Origin: Polyodon spathula
Lineage: Eukaryota; Chordata; Actinopteri; Acipenseriformes; Polyodontidae
Direction of reading: 5' to 3'
Assembly (NCBI RefSeq): GCF_017654505.1
Contig: NC_054553.1
Coordinates: 9,780,558-9,844,557, forward strand
DNA length: 64,000 bases
The position numbers and the translations under genes are program-made. Of this stretch, positions 50,916 through 63,370 are shown piece after piece. Position 1 is the first letter of the stretch. Every line of letters starts with the position of its first letter. The notes beneath the pieces were generated by a model, which was not told where the DNA came from, did not search any database, and saw only the letters and a list, made by a program, of their open reading frames with translations.

Positions 50916-53900
50916 TACATCATAAAGCTTTTCTGTGATATTGATAGCTCTCATTTTTAATTTACAGCCACAGAGGGGGGTGTCTGATCCTGTCATGTTT
51001 AACGTCCTTAAACCCCTATCCTTCAACAACATAGTTTGACATGACCATGTAATGAGCCCTAAAACATAATCTGAGAGAACTGCAAAGCATCAAAAAATTA
51101 GGATCAAAGTCAAAAATGGCTATTAAACACAGAAACATAATCCATAACTGTGAATGGTCGATGTATTATTATAATTCATAATAGATCAGTATTGAATAAA
51201 CCTTCATAATATTGTTGAAAGTATCTATAACTGAAGCTTGGCCCAGTCTAATAATTCTACTGTCACTTTTACTCGTATGTGTTATTCACTGCAGCCCATC
51301 TATCGTTCTATAGATAGGAGAGCCAGCATGGTGCAGTATGTGGTAATGACTTTTAACACAAGGTGAATTTATGACATCAGGCCACATACTAATCAATGCT
51401 GTATCGTTTTTATGCAGCATGTGAAAAAGTGCACTTATTGTATCAATAAGGGTTGCATAGCTGTTGTCTTACAGTTTCACATTATTGTTCGAGGTTTTAG
51501 AATGGTTAGCATGATTGTGAGGGGTCAATGAACAACACAAAAAATGCAATTCATTATTCCCATTAAACAGCAAATCTGTTATGTTCCAAACAGCCATAAA
51601 GCACTCCAGGATGTTTTGACAGAATTGCTATTGTGTTAGTAAAATACTAATTACTCTAAAAGGATTTTAATGTAATAGCCAGAGAAATAGGCGGTGGTTG
51701 TTTACATTTTGAAAAGAGCATGTTGTGTATTTCAATATTAAAATGCCATATGCAATGTTTTTTGTTTATTTTTCAAGCGCCAAACCTTTTTTTTTTTTTT
51801 TTAAATGAAACAGTATTGTAATTAATCATATTTGCATACTCTGTGGTGTTTTCAGCAGGTTAAAGACATATTAAGTATACATTATCATTGGTAATATATA
51901 CTTTATTTTAGTATTTTAATGCAATGAGGATGTTTTTGCTAATACTTCATTGTTAGTTGTCTGCCATACAAAAAAGAAAAACAAGCTTAGGATATAATTT
52001 ACTTAAACTGTTAGTGAGTCTGAAGACTTAAATCATCCAATCAATCACATAGCCAATCAGCCTAATTGTCTGCTGTAAATTTGGAAACATAGTTGTATTT
52101 CTGAAAGGAAAATCTGCCCATTAATCAAATACATCATCATCATCAAACCCGAATTATAGCCCCCTTTAGTCTACGCCCCTCTTGTCATTTCTTTGTTTGG
52201 CCCCCCTCCACCTTGCGGCGTGTCTTGTATAGGGGGAAGGTGGCTTCAAGTGCCACTTGTCCTGGCCGCTGGCATTAGTTTTTTTAATTAATATACTATA
52301 CTATATTATTTTCTTTTGCCAGCATAGGGGCAACTAACGTGCTCCAATGGACAAGGCCATGGGCCAAATTCAAATAACAATATAATCATTTACAGGCATG
52401 TTTATCTGTTAATTTCATAAAGTGTTCATTTCTATTCTAATGGTGGTTGTCTCCTTTCTGAATTAGAAGATCTCAACATTGTTTTTTATGTTGCAATCTA
52501 GATCACCTCCACCCCACCTCACTGTCAGTTTTGCAACCGTCCCTTCTGGGAGCACTTCCAATCTCCCTTGGCATCCTAGGTGATGGTTAGGCTTCACTTC
52601 TATGGGACAGACAGGCTCAAGTCACCTGGGCACAATAACAACCCATTACTATTGTTCTGGACTATAGAACACAAATGAACTACACAGACCTACACAGATA
52701 AGTTTAACTGTACACACTCAACAGGCTTTCAGATTTCATTTTTGCTAATGTTTTGTCTTTTAACAATATTGGGGAATCAAATAAGCCCCAAACTTTTTAT
52801 CAAAGATAAAATTATTACATGATTCCATTTACTGGGTGGTAACCTAACCATATGTGCTAATATGTTGTGTCAGTCATAGATTTACAATACATTGGGCAAC
52901 TGAGACTGTCTGTAAATAATTTAAGGAGCAGTGATATCAGGAACAATCATTCTGGCTCAAATATGTCAGTAACAGTGTGAATTATGATCTATTTCATTTA
53001 TGTGTCATATTATTACAATAAAGTGCATGGTATCTTGTCACAAACTAATTAATGCAGATGTGAATTGCATCAAAGAAAGGGCTGTTGCATTCACACACAA
53101 CATTGTCAAAGGGGCATTGATGTACTAGGTTCAATATCTCTATCTTGGTATGCTCTGTGCCATATTTGGTACATGGTGCTGGTTATATGACAATGGTTTT
53201 ACTGCTCATTGAAATATGTTAAAGCCAGACGTTCCAATTTATCTCTAAAGACAGGGAGACGACAGGGGGCGCAAAGCGAGATCAGTGCTCTTCTGAGTTT
53301 TGGGTACATGTTCCCTTTCTGGCTAAGTGGTGATGAAATACAGATGTTGAAGCTTGGACACTTCATTGTTTCATCTTGCTGGGCAATACCATAAGGAAGC
53401 CATTAATAGTGTCAGAGAGCATTAAAGATGCCCCTTTAAGATAAGTGGACGTGAAGGAACAACTGGGAGCACCTGAATGTAGCCATTACAACACCCAGGG
53501 ATTTACTAAGTAGGACTAATGTAGAACCCACACTTATCTTCCAGTGCTGCAATTCACAATCAGCAGAATGCCAGTGTCTAACTAAAGTTTCATTTAGAAA
53601 AGGAATGGTCTTGTTTATTTGTTTCTGCACTATTCTCATCTGAAAAAGCACACATCTCTTATTATAAAGGTGTCTTGTTGTAATATTCCAATACTTTGAG
53701 TATATGAAACAGAAAATTATGCTGTTGAAAGCAAAAAACAATAACATGAACAGTTTGTATGTATATGTCATATTAGTGCTTTAAAATCATTTCAAATTGT
53801 AATCTCATTTTTCAACGCCATTCTCATTACAGTAATAATAGTGAGAACATGTTTGGGTCGATTTATGCTTTGGAAAAGTTAAAATGTGAACAATTAATGC

Positions 53901-54917
53901 TTTATCTGGTTATATGGGAGTCACATATTTAAAACAGCATACCAATTAAAGAAAATACCATACAGTATATTGTAAAGCAACTTGGAGTTTGGCACAACAA
54001 TTTAGTCACAGAGTAGAGCTATCTCTCCAGCAACTATGGGGATGTTCACAGTTTCTGTTTTATTCTTATCAAAAACTGAAGCAGCAAAACATTGATAGGT
54101 AGATGCTTCTATGTTAAAACATCAACATTTAATTCACTGAGCTGTTGTTTTAGTTTCTACATTTCAAGGTTAAACACATTTTCACTAACATTTCCACACA
54201 CTCAATTTTATTCACAAAGATTACATTTGATGTTCCGTAAAACTTCTAGATTGATGTTGGGATATAATGTATTTAACTACATGTTTAATTATTTAATAAT
54301 CGTAAATGAAAACATACCTTGGACCATGCTGATAATGAGATGGATTCCTAAGAATAATATTAAAAAAGACAGGCAGCTTTGAAAACATTCTCATTGTATG
54401 GATGATTGAATTTATATAACACACGGTATGCACATATTCGCATCAAGCATAGTTCATGAGATGCAAACCAGCGCCTAAGGCAACAGACACACTCAATACA
54501 TTATTTAATATATTTTCTAGTATTTATACAAAAAAGGTTTATTCATCTATCTTTTAACATTTTATCAACTAGCAACTTCCTGCTTGCTGGCTTGCAAAAG
54601 AAGACACTGATTATTATTAAATTGACATCTTCCCCCAATGAATACATACAGATCATGAGATGCTCCCACAAAGAATACACAGAGAACACCAGAAGTTGAA
54701 CAACAAGTAAAGAAGTTAGCAACATTAACGTGCATTGATGATTGGCGACTAATAAAAAAGTGCATTGCAGTAGGAGGTAGCAAACTTCAATTTGAGGGTT
54801 TTTTTCACATAATGAAATCTATTAGATACTATACAGTATTTTTAACATTCAACAAAGCGTAATTGCATGAAGGATATACAACGTAATATCAGTGGCCACT
54901 TTGCACTGCAATTACAT
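50916..54917. other. Mostly unique noncoding DNA
   Basis: No gene or complete transposon is recognized over 4 kb. Locally GC-rich text at 52150-52270 (GGCCCCCCTCCACC, TTGCGGCGTG, a CCACCTT/AAGGTGG inverted pair) stands out but has no family signature. Blocks of normal complexity at 51360-51720 and 53035-53120 could be regulatory; the latter holds CAAACTAATTAATGCAG and GCATCAAAGAAAG (a TCF-like CATCAAAG). A T run lies at 51787-51802. Confidence 0.35.
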
Positions 54918-55046
54918 TGGTAGGGGGTTGTGAGCGGTGAGCCGAGGATACAGTTCATAATTGGGCACACCAAACTGGGGAGAAAACTGGGGTAAAAAAT
55001 TGGAGACGACTAAATTTATTAAAAAAAAAAAAAAAGAAAAGAAAAA
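54918..55046 (+). mobile_element. SINE-like family S, 5'-truncated copy
   Basis: GGTAGGGGGTTGTGAGCGGT, GAGCCGAGGATACAG, ATAATTGGGCACACC, AAACTGGGGAGAAAACTGGG, AATTGGAGACGACTAAATTT and an A tail. It aligns with the 3' 130 bp of the copy at 31925-32233 (GATTGCGAGCGATGAGCC, AAGGATACAG, CCAAATTGGGGAGAAAA). Confidence 0.65.
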
Positions 55047-55279
55047 AGTGAAGTTATTATTTTATAGACATATAGCTTTTTAGGTGTTATCTGTGTGTAC
55101 TGCTGTACACCCTTAAAGGAAAATAAGTAATAAAAAAACCTTTAAAAAGGTATATCCTATTTCTTTTTGTTCTTTGAGAAATTAAACCAAAATTAGGTTC
55201 ACCAACATGTGCACATGGACATAAGGAATAACCTTTCAAAAAGTCTCAGAAATCCACAAATAAACCTATGAACTCGACA
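55047..55279. other. AT-rich noncoding DNA
   Basis: Short spacer without recognizable features between the SINE-like copy and the LINE relic. Confidence 0.4.
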
Positions 55280-55755
55280 TAATACCTCTGTCATCTGGTG
55301 TAGTTCCCCCAGCCTTCAAAACTGCGGTGATTAAACCTATATTCAAGAAATTAAATCTAGACTGTTTTAGTGTATTTTAGACCTATTTAAAATCTGCCAT
55401 TTCTTGCTAAGATTCTTGAAAAAAGCAGTCGCCAACCAGCTGAATTTGTTTCTTGAGAATAACAAATCGCTTGACATTTTTCAACCTTGTTTCTGTTCTG
55501 CGCTCAGTACGGAGACTGCACTCATCATAGTGGTGACTGACAGCTGTGTATCTATTATGGTTCTATTAGATTTAGATACCACATTTAATACAATGGACTA
55601 TACCATTTTAATTGATTGTCGGGGTTGGCTTGTCATGTACTGTCTTAAAATGGTTCATGTCATATCTCACAAACAGACAGCAATTTGTTTCATTAGAAGA
55701 CAACTGTCCTTTTAACATTCCCCAGGGCTCTATACTTATTTTCTCTTTGTACATG
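55280..55755 (+). pseudogene. L2-like reverse transcriptase, N-terminal half
   Basis: Readable motifs in order: VVPPAFKTAVIKPIFKK (about 55303-55353), ILEKAVANQLNLFLENNK in decayed form (KKAVANQLNLFL from 55419), FQPCFCSALSTETAL (Q-x-G-F region), then VLLDLDTTFNTMDYTIL, motif A, in which the first Asp is kept but the usual F-D-T reads F-N-T. ISHKQTAICF and NIPQGSILIFSLYMLT (motif B, PQGS) follow. Stop codons (for example near 55378) and frame slips break the sequence. It ends at the TTAA insertion site. Confidence 0.7.
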
Positions 55756-56282
55756 TTAACCCTTTGTAGTCCATTTATTCAGCGCTTGTTAGGCATATCA
55801 GGTTTTCACACGTGCTGTTTATTTTTATTTTTTTCAGAGTGAAACAGGTTTAAAAGGCATTGCATGGCAAAACAACATCAGTACTGCATCTCCAGCCAAG
55901 CCCCACCCCTTGTTTGCTGTATTTTTCACATACCTCTTTATAGACATGAATACTGATAAATCCTCTCCTGATCACTCGTTTTATCACCAAACTCCTCAAT
56001 AACTCAATCCAAGTCATTATGTTATTACTATAACATCTCAAAAAGCTCTGCAAATGTCTGATATTCTTTGAGCAGCCACCTCCTTTGTTATTGTCCATGT
56101 TATCTCTGTGGTGCAGGGGCTAACTCTATTGCTCTATTTGGCTCCTATTGCTCTTAATGGGCCATTGAAAGGTTTTCTCTAATTTTTTCTGGAGAAAAAA
56201 CGACTAGACGCTTGTGCTTTACATCTTTTTTGAGCGTCAGATTGGAAAGGACCTGGTCCGACATAGGACCGCAATGGGTTAA
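55756..56282. mobile_element. piggyBac-like TTAA element (519 bp)
   Basis: TTAA at 55756-55759 and 56279-56282 bounds a 519-bp insert that begins CCCTTTGTAGTCC and ends GGACCGCAATGGG. The reverse complement of the right end, CCCATTGCGGTCC, matches the left end at 10 of 13 bases. CCC-initial ends with TTAA duplication are the signature of piggyBac-type transposons. No transposase is encoded. Because the host LINE frame continues across the duplication, both borders are fixed to the base. Confidence 0.75.
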
Positions 56283-56703
56283 TGCTGGGTATGATCATTC
56301 ATTGTTCTGCAGATTGCACTCATTTCTATACCACCGTAAAACCTGGTGATACTCGGGCTGTATCAGCCTTAACTTAATGCTTTACTAATGTGAAAAAGTG
56401 AATGCCCCAACATTTTTTACAGTTAAACTCTGATAAAACAGAAGTTATTTTATTAGGTTCTCAGCTGCAACTGGAAGCCATGAAATCTTTGTAGATAGAT
56501 CTGAGCAATTTAACCACAAACATAAATACAGATGTGAAAAACCTGGGGATTTAACTTGACTCAGATTTATCTTTTGAGTCTAATATTCGCAAAGGCACCA
56601 ATGTTTTTACCATCTGTGAAACATTGCTAAATGGGTAATTTCTCTCACTGTCTGATGCTGAGAATTGTTCATGCTTCTGTGTTTTCCCGACTTGACTGCT
56701 GGT
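56283..56703 (+). pseudogene. L2-like reverse transcriptase, C-terminal half
   Basis: The frame resumes with GMIIHCSADCTHFYTTVKPG (motif C region; the catalytic Y-A-D-D box reads S-A-D-C, so the second Asp is lost). It continues with LNSDKTEVILLGSQLQLEAM, VKNLGI, LDSDLSFESNI and ends with LRIVHASVFSRLDCW (about 56656-56703). Several stops (after SALT, KSL, LGI) confirm decay. It is a remnant with no activity. Confidence 0.7.
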
Positions 56704-59048
56704 GATGATGATAATTTTAGATGGCCCCTAATGGTGGATATGTGTCGCCAAAGACTGCTGTACTGATTGGCCCTCTTCCTTCCTCCGGACAAGTTCTCTA
56801 TCTCTGGACTTTAGATTATCTACCGTCACTGCCCTGCTGGAGCCAGGAGCTGAATCAAAAGCATTTTGTTACATATTTTTCTTTACTCCGAATAACAAGT
56901 AATAGCAAAATTACTAATGCCTTGCTTGTACTTGGAAAAACTGCCATACTCATTATGGATATTTGTTTGTGCTAGTTGCTCGGCACAGACCTAAAAAATT
57001 AGTAATGAATATTTCAATTCTGCTGTGATTTTGGAAGGTGTAATGTTAATAAACCTAATTGAAGGTAGGAATGTCTAATGCAAATCAACACCTTAGCACA
57101 TAAATCCATACAGGAAGTTTGGATTAAGTTATGGCAGACTGTAAACTTTTCTGCAATATACAAACTTGTGAGCCTCCTCTGTTGCTAAAAATAAGCTCCT
57201 AAAGTATAGTACTGCAAAGCCTAGTAAGAAAGAATTGTCAGTAAATGATCAACATAATCAACTATGCTGCACTATTGGTAATTGTCAAGTGTTTTTTACC
57301 CAAGAACCCGGCACAAAGCCACTATACACTGCAATTAGACATGTGGCTCTACAGCAGGCCTGAAAATCCTGAGTCACACAGCTAAGCTATGCAGTGTGAC
57401 ATAGTCACTCTATTGTAAAATCATAAAAAGGCAATCAACTTTGTTCTGAGCCAATCAACACAGAAAAATGCCTCTAATTGCTAGGGTGTCCTTCATTTGA
57501 ACCTTATCCGTCTCTGTAATGATCACCTCAGATGATATTCTCCAAGCCTGCTTTGTTTCACTGGAGTTCAATGCTTGTCACCTACATTTGCAGTTTTAGG
57601 GCAATCTTTGCAGATTAGGGAGATTGTGGCTGTTGTATTTCTCCTTACCTCAACTGGGAAATAACTAATCTGGATTCTCAGGTAGAAAGAAAAAGTGAAC
57701 ATTTCAAGTAGTATATACAATAGTTTAGTTACGGGCTGCATAGTTTTATTATTTGAAAATAAAAGCCAATGGTTTCATTTAAAATAGCAGAATGAATGAA
57801 TGTTCATCAAAAACGTTATTTATTAATCTCTGAATAATAGCCAGCATCATAACTGACCACAAGCTGAGGATCCAACCTTCACTCATATGCTGATAAGATA
57901 CAAAAGCAGTTAGCTAGGTGGATCAAGATGGCAGTTGCTGTGCTGTGATTACTGTAAACGGATCTTTATCAGAACATTGAGTTTGTCGAAGTGTGTGATA
58001 ATAGACCTCGATTTATGTACTTTATGAAATCTGAAAGTTTATAGGGCATAACTAAAAGATAACTACCACAAACATTGAGTCTACAAGGAGATAACAGGGT
58101 GTTATACTTGCAAGGGATATAGTGGTTATATAAAAAGTACTTTGGACTTCTTTTTTTATGTTCTTGTTTTAGTTTAAAAAAAAAATAAAAAGTCAATTAC
58201 AGTATATGGCAACAGGTTGTTATGATGTTAGTGGAAGCCTTCATGCAGTTCAATAGTTCATCTCCTGGATTATAATTCTCATCACAGTTGGTAACAAGAC
58301 CTTTTCATGTGGCAGATGAGGGAGAAGCAATGTAACTACAAATAAAATGGCATTTATACTTTTTAATATTATTAATTTAGAGACTACAGGTTAATTGTGA
58401 CTGAGAGTCAGTGTCCAGTACGGTATTGGTAATTCTGGTGTGGCAAAAGGGCATGCATCAGGAAGAGGTAATGGTGGCAGGTTGCGCTGTGGCTTGTGCA
58501 AATATGATAAAGCAGCTGTCCGAGTAGGCTCAGAGTCTGGTCTATAGGGACTCGACAGTCTGGGTCTCCATAGTGATTCCACTCCAAAGGCCATACATTA
58601 AAGTCACAGTCTCCCTAGGGGCTGCTGCATTTTTAAACTCCTTAATAAACGTGCATCACTTGCACTGTACATTCCAGTAGTTCATTCAACTAGTCTTTTT
58701 GCCACGATTGTCTCAGCTCATGCATAAAATGAACTGCTATGCATATCTATGGGTGTGTGTTGAGGAAATTTGACATCAAAACCAAGGGCAAAGGTGGTGG
58801 TCTCTTTTGAAACTCAACTGGCATTGACAGATTACAAGTCCATAGGCAGTATAGTTTAGCTAGGGTTGCTGTAATATATTAGCCTGAGAAAAAAATATGC
58901 AAGCTTACCCAATAGGCAATATGAATAAAATGCCCTAAAGTCTAGAGGTAATTATTGATTGTTATTGATTTGAATTAATTATATTTTCTAGAAAAAAAAA
59001 AAAAAAAGATAAAGATGCAAAAAAACATGGGTCAAAGCAATATGGGGT
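56704..59048. other. Mostly unique noncoding DNA
   Basis: No gene can be firmly supported. The stretch 57270-57660 is of normal complexity with no repeat signature (for example GCCTCTAATTGCTAGGGTGT, AATGATCACCTCAGATG) and resembles conserved noncoding DNA. A proline-rich minus-strand frame lies at 58594-58391 (separate entry). A run at 58992-59008. Confidence 0.4.
58391..58594 (-). other. Possible coding exon, proline-rich (minus strand)
   Basis: The frame starts ATGGCCTTTGGAG and encodes 67 residues with low-complexity-free, proline-rich text: MAFGVESLWRPRLSSPYRPD ... RNLPPLPLPDACPFATPELP ... LSHN, then TAA. The block is more GC-balanced than its flanks. No domain is recognized. No clear splice sites bound it, so it may be a retrocopy scrap or chance. 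Confidence 0.2.
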
Positions 59049-59628
59049 TGTGACGGGCTGCCCCCCCCCCCCCCCTTGTGTATATTATATATTATTTATT
59101 TGTATTATTGTTTGTATTTGTGTGCAGGTGGACGAAAGCCACCCAATATTATTGTTTATTATTGAATAAGGGTGATCTCAGATCACCGCACACCAGCGAC
59201 CCCTGTAGTCTGGTCAGGCACCTGTGGGCTTGCCTGTTAGCCTCCTGGGAGCTGCGCTGTCCTCCGATGCTGTAGCTCCTGGGTGGCTGGATAGTGAGCC
59301 CACAGTATGTAAAGAAGCGGTCGGCTGACGGCACACTCTTCGGAGGACAGCGTGTGTTCGTCTTAGCCCTCCCGAGTCAGCGCAGGGGTGGTAGATGATG
59401 TGAGCTGACTCTAAATAATAATTGGGCATTTCAAATTGGGAGAAAATAACAAAAAAATAATTGGCAACAAATACATTAAAAAAAAAAAAAAAAAAAGGTT
59501 TAATTCTTTGTTTTTATAATTTATTAAATGTTCTGCTGTGGCAGCTTCAGCCCCATACCCTTGTTTTGCACTTCTTCCTGGTTCATGATGTCACCACCCA
59601 CATGCACCATCTCTAGCCATCTGTGACA
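59049..59628 (+). mobile_element. LTR (family A) carrying a nested SINE-like copy
   Basis: The left 117 bp start TGTGACGGGCTGCCC, run through a 16-base C tract, and then follow CCCCTTGTGTAT-ATTATATATTATTT-ATTTGTATTATTGTTT, closely matching the 5' part of the minus-strand LTR at 2866-3370. The right 129 bp (about 59500-59628) match its 3' part: CAGCTTCAG-CCC-ATACCCTTGTTTTGCACT, TTCTTCCTGGTTCATGATGT-CACCAC, ending CTGTGACA. A SINE-like copy (59166-59497) separates them and the middle of the LTR is deleted. No clean target duplication is visible (GGGGT versus AGGGC). Confidence 0.6.
59166..59497 (+). mobile_element. SINE-like family S, nested copy
   Basis: About 332 bp with blocks shared with 31925-32233: CAGCGACCCCTGTAG, GTCCTCCG, CTCCTGGGTGG, CACAGTATGTAAAGA, TTCGGAGGACAGCGTGTG, GAGTCAGCGCAGGGG, ATAATTGGGCATTTC, AAATTGGGAGAAAATAAC, AATTGGCAACAAATAC and a terminal A run. 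It lies within the family A LTR, so it inserted later than that LTR or together with its rearrangement. Confidence 0.65.
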
Positions 59629-61897
59629 AGGGCCAATGCAATTCAAGGAATTTACAGTTAATTTACTAGTCACTCAAACACATCTTCCATGGAAAATGAA
59701 TTGCATGTATCTGGATTTTATACATTTTATTGTTCATAATTTTAAAAGCCTTAATGAGACTGGGGGTAACATAAACAGATTTGTTTTAAGACATTTTTCT
59801 ACTTTCCAAATTCACCTCATCCCTGCTTGTTGTGGATCATTCAATTCCAATATGTTTTAGAAAGTTTTTTTTTTTCATCTGTAATAGGTCACCCTATTAG
59901 GTCAATCATTAATGAAAACATCCACTCCACAGTTGCAGAGGAGGGCTGTATTGCAAACGGTATTGTAGCAAATGAAAGAAAATAGGGACACTGGTATAAA
60001 GTACATCTTTAATTTGCTTTGTCACCCTTTGCCTGTAAGTTCTGCATGCAGGACGATTAATTTAGACATTAGGCTGAATTGAAAAAGGCACTTATGCGCA
60101 AAAGGCTCATTGGGCAGTTGATTCATACAGAATCATGAAATGAAAAAAAATAACAGAAAAAAAAAAAATCCTTTAGCTTCAAAACAAGTGGCCAGCCATT
60201 TAACAATTACGCTTAACGTAGTGTTAAACTCAAGGTGGCAGGTCCTGGGCTTTGTGATGGTATGTATAAGGACAGTCATTTGGTTGTGATCGAGAGAGAG
60301 AGAGGAGAAAAGGCCTGTTTAATTCTGGAGGAAATGCCTAAGGTAGACACAGTGGGCTGAACTGCTCCGTACCCGTTCTTCAGGCCCGTAAAACAGGTAA
60401 CAAAAATAGAAGCAGGCTCTGAATTGTAAGGTCGTTGTGAGCCTATGGGCCCCATCCTTTACAGCACCTGTCACAAGTGAGCATAGCATGCCCATGTCAA
60501 ACATAAAAAAGTATGATAAGCTGCCAGCCTGTGATACCATACAGGAAGACATATGCTATGTAGCACCATGGCTGGCTCCAATAACTTTCTGAGCAATTCC
60601 TACTTGACAGTTCACCACTGCATTTTATACATTTTTTACTTATCTTAAAAAAGTAAGATTGGAAAAAGCATTTAATTTGTTGTGGAGAGCAATGGCAATC
60701 CCTAAATAATAACTACCCCTCTTTTTTTTTTCTATAGAAGTCTGGGATGGAGATTTGTAAATGTATTCTCTGTAGGGAATAGTGATCTATAAAAGTACAA
60801 AAAAGAAAATACTGAAGCTACATTTGTTGACAAACCCTGCTGCATGAATAATAATTTCAGGAAATAAATAAATAATGGGGTCAGAAGTCTGTACTGAAGG
60901 ACTAAAACACCAGCAGAATTCACAATCTCTGACAGCAGACCCTTTAAGAGAAACAAAACAAAACAAAAAACCTCCAGTGCAGTTCTATTTTATATACTTG
61001 GGGTGTTCCCTTTTTACCAAATCTAACCAACAAACATGAATCCCCAAAAAAAGTGAATCCCAACTCTTGCACAAACAAACAAACCAGACATTTTCTCAGT
61101 TTCAGTATTAACAGTTCTTTTACAAAACAGACTTCATATATGAACAGTCCCTGGTCGTCCCCTGATTAAGCTGTTTATCAGATTTAAATACAACCTGTTT
61201 AGGACAAGAAGGTTATGATGGGCAGGGCTTCAAGCTTGTTAAAAGGAACAATCCACACCAATCTTGTCCAACTATCGTTCTGAGGCCAAAACCCCCCATC
61301 TTGACTGTGGGCAGCAGGTCATCACAGGTCTACAAAGGTCCTAAAGCCCACCCCTATATCCCGCGTGAACTCTAACTTGAGAAGTAGTACAAAACCACCA
61401 CCCCCAAAAAAAACGAACAAAAAAAAAAAAACAGAGGAACTAGAGAAAAACACACCACATAAATTGTGGTTACAGATTTCTGTTCAGTAAATTCTGAGTG
61501 CATAAAAAATGTTATAAATATATACAGGACATCATGGAAATGAAAACTGCAGGGTACATGGAAGATGATATGCAAAGAAATTAAAATAAAATGACAGACA
61601 CTCCGTGACTCATCGTTTGGCCACCAGAAGGTTGTTCAATAATCTCAATATGTAAGTATAATGCAAAACAACAATATAAAACCAATTATGAGCCTGTATA
61701 CAGATGCTTGATTTGCATGAGGGCATGACTTATAATTGGTTTAAAGTCACCCGGCGGGCTATTAGTTCAAAAGGGCAAAACTTTTTTTTCTTTTGCCATG
61801 CCATCTTTTTATTTTGATTCGGGATTCATGGGACAGCTTGATGGATATAGAGCTCCAATCCACTTTGCTCTAAAAATTAATTATCCCTAGAAAGAAA

Positions 61898-61907
<10 letters not shown>
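59629..61907. other. Unique noncoding DNA
   Basis: No gene is recognized. The stretch 59880-60130 is of normal complexity with TCAATCATTAATGAAAAC and GGACGATTAATTTAGAC and no repeat signature. AG repeat of about 14 bases near 60292. A runs near 60156-60168 and 61415-61430. Confidence 0.4.

Positions 61908-61978
<71 letters not shown>
61908..61978. repeat. (TA)n microsatellite
   Basis: About 71 bp of TA repeat preceded by an A run. Confidence 0.97.
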
Positions 61979-61983
<5 letters not shown>

Positions 61984-63293
61984 GGCTATATTTTCCCAAT
62001 GATTAATGTACATGATAATCAATATATGCATACAGTAGAGTATAGCTATCAAAACATAAATCAATTCCAAGAGTAAATTACTCTTGTGTTTAAAATACCT
62101 TAGGGAAAACATGTACTGGAACTATATTAATTTGAGCAATGCATTTATTAGGGATACGACTACGGTACTTCAATGTAGATTTGAGGGAAACGGTTGTAGT
62201 TCAGGTTAAATTACTTGATACATTAAGTAAAATTATCTCTACTGTAGCAAAACAAGAGTGAGAAAGAGCTGGCTAGTATCAGTTGGTCTTGTGCTTGCGT
62301 GGTACAGATTTTACAGTTACTGGTCATTGGAAAGGCAACACCATTAAAATATATACAGTACACATCCTTAAACATTAGTCTGTAATAAAACATGTCAAAC
62401 TCTTAAAAATTTACTGTAAAGTTTTACACATCCATCTATATCTACAAGTATTGCACAGTTCAAATAATACATAAAAAAAAAAAAAAAAAACTGACAGCAA
62501 CTGAAAATGGTGCTAATTTAACCTGTGAGAGGTGGTGGTCTGATTGAGGCTGTTGCCAGGCAAGGAAGCCTATTCTAAGCTTTAAAGAACAGACCTGCAA
62601 ATGAAGACTAATAAGCTTTTTTTTTTTTTTTTTTTCTTTCTTTTCACATAAGCTATTCACAAAGCTCAATGGAAGGATTTGTGGTTTCTGGAGAAAGAGA
62701 AAGTACATTTGTCAAGCAGGCAAATAGTTCCTTTATCCCTGCCCTTATAATCAACGTCATTTAATGGAGGTAGGCCCCGTGTGGCACATTTTGACAAATC
62801 AGTCCAGTAAATACTGTGGGATTTCAACTGGCTCCACACAGTCGGATAGTGGTGCTGACTGTGCATCTGGGAAATGCATTGCTGTTGTTTCAAAGAGGCA
62901 GCTTCTTCTGTTTAATGCAGAGTCGAAAAGGATTTACACCATGGACTGTAATAGCAGTAAAAGTAGTATCAGTTCCATTTCACTGAAACACCTGAATTGT
63001 GCAGGAGTTATTTCACTTGTGATATCTAGAAATACTAAAACATAAATTATATATAAAGTGTGATGTATATATGAACCATCAGGTGACTAAGCCCCCAAAG
63101 TTCTAAACAACGCTCTAGAATATGTCATAGAATACATATACTTAATAAATAAAGAGAATAATGTTCATGGAGTGGTATGGCAATTTCACTCGTCAACATG
63201 GGCACGGACAACTTTGGGGGCTTGTGGGTTATCTAGCCATCTTTATACTAATATTATATGAAATACTCATGATGTACTACTGAGAGATAGTTA

Positions 63294-63296
<3 letters not shown>
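61979..63296. other. Unique noncoding DNA
   Basis: No gene is recognized. A run at 62473-62490 and T run at 62617-62635. The open frame at 62764-63045 has no known motif and a shadow on the other strand. Confidence 0.4.
63089..63223. repeat. 14-bp inverted repeat pair, 107-bp spacer
   Basis: AAGCCCCCAAAGTT (63089-63102) and AACTTTGGGGGCTT (63210-63223) are perfect inverse copies. The enclosed DNA is AT-rich and noncoding. It could be the ends of a very small element or a chance hairpin. Confidence 0.5.

Positions 63297-63367
<71 letters not shown>
63297..63367. repeat. (AT)n microsatellite
   Basis: About 71 bp of AT repeat. Confidence 0.97.

Positions 63368-63370
<3 letters not shown>

Larger units (their letters stand above)
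55280..56703 (+). mobile_element. L2-like LINE relic split by a TTAA element
   Basis: Two segments (55280-55755 and 56283-56703) are collinear parts of one non-LTR reverse transcriptase, interrupted by a 519-bp insert. Both ends of the LINE are missing. The clade is inferred from motif style (LLDL--AF-TVDH-IL, SRLD-C). Confidence 0.7.

Noticed and set aside
52150..52270. GC-rich block as CpG-island promoter
   Set aside because: Too short, few CpG and no TATA or open frame nearby.
62666..63045. Opposing open frames of 75 and 93 codons
   Set aside because: Mutual shadows, no motif, no splice support.
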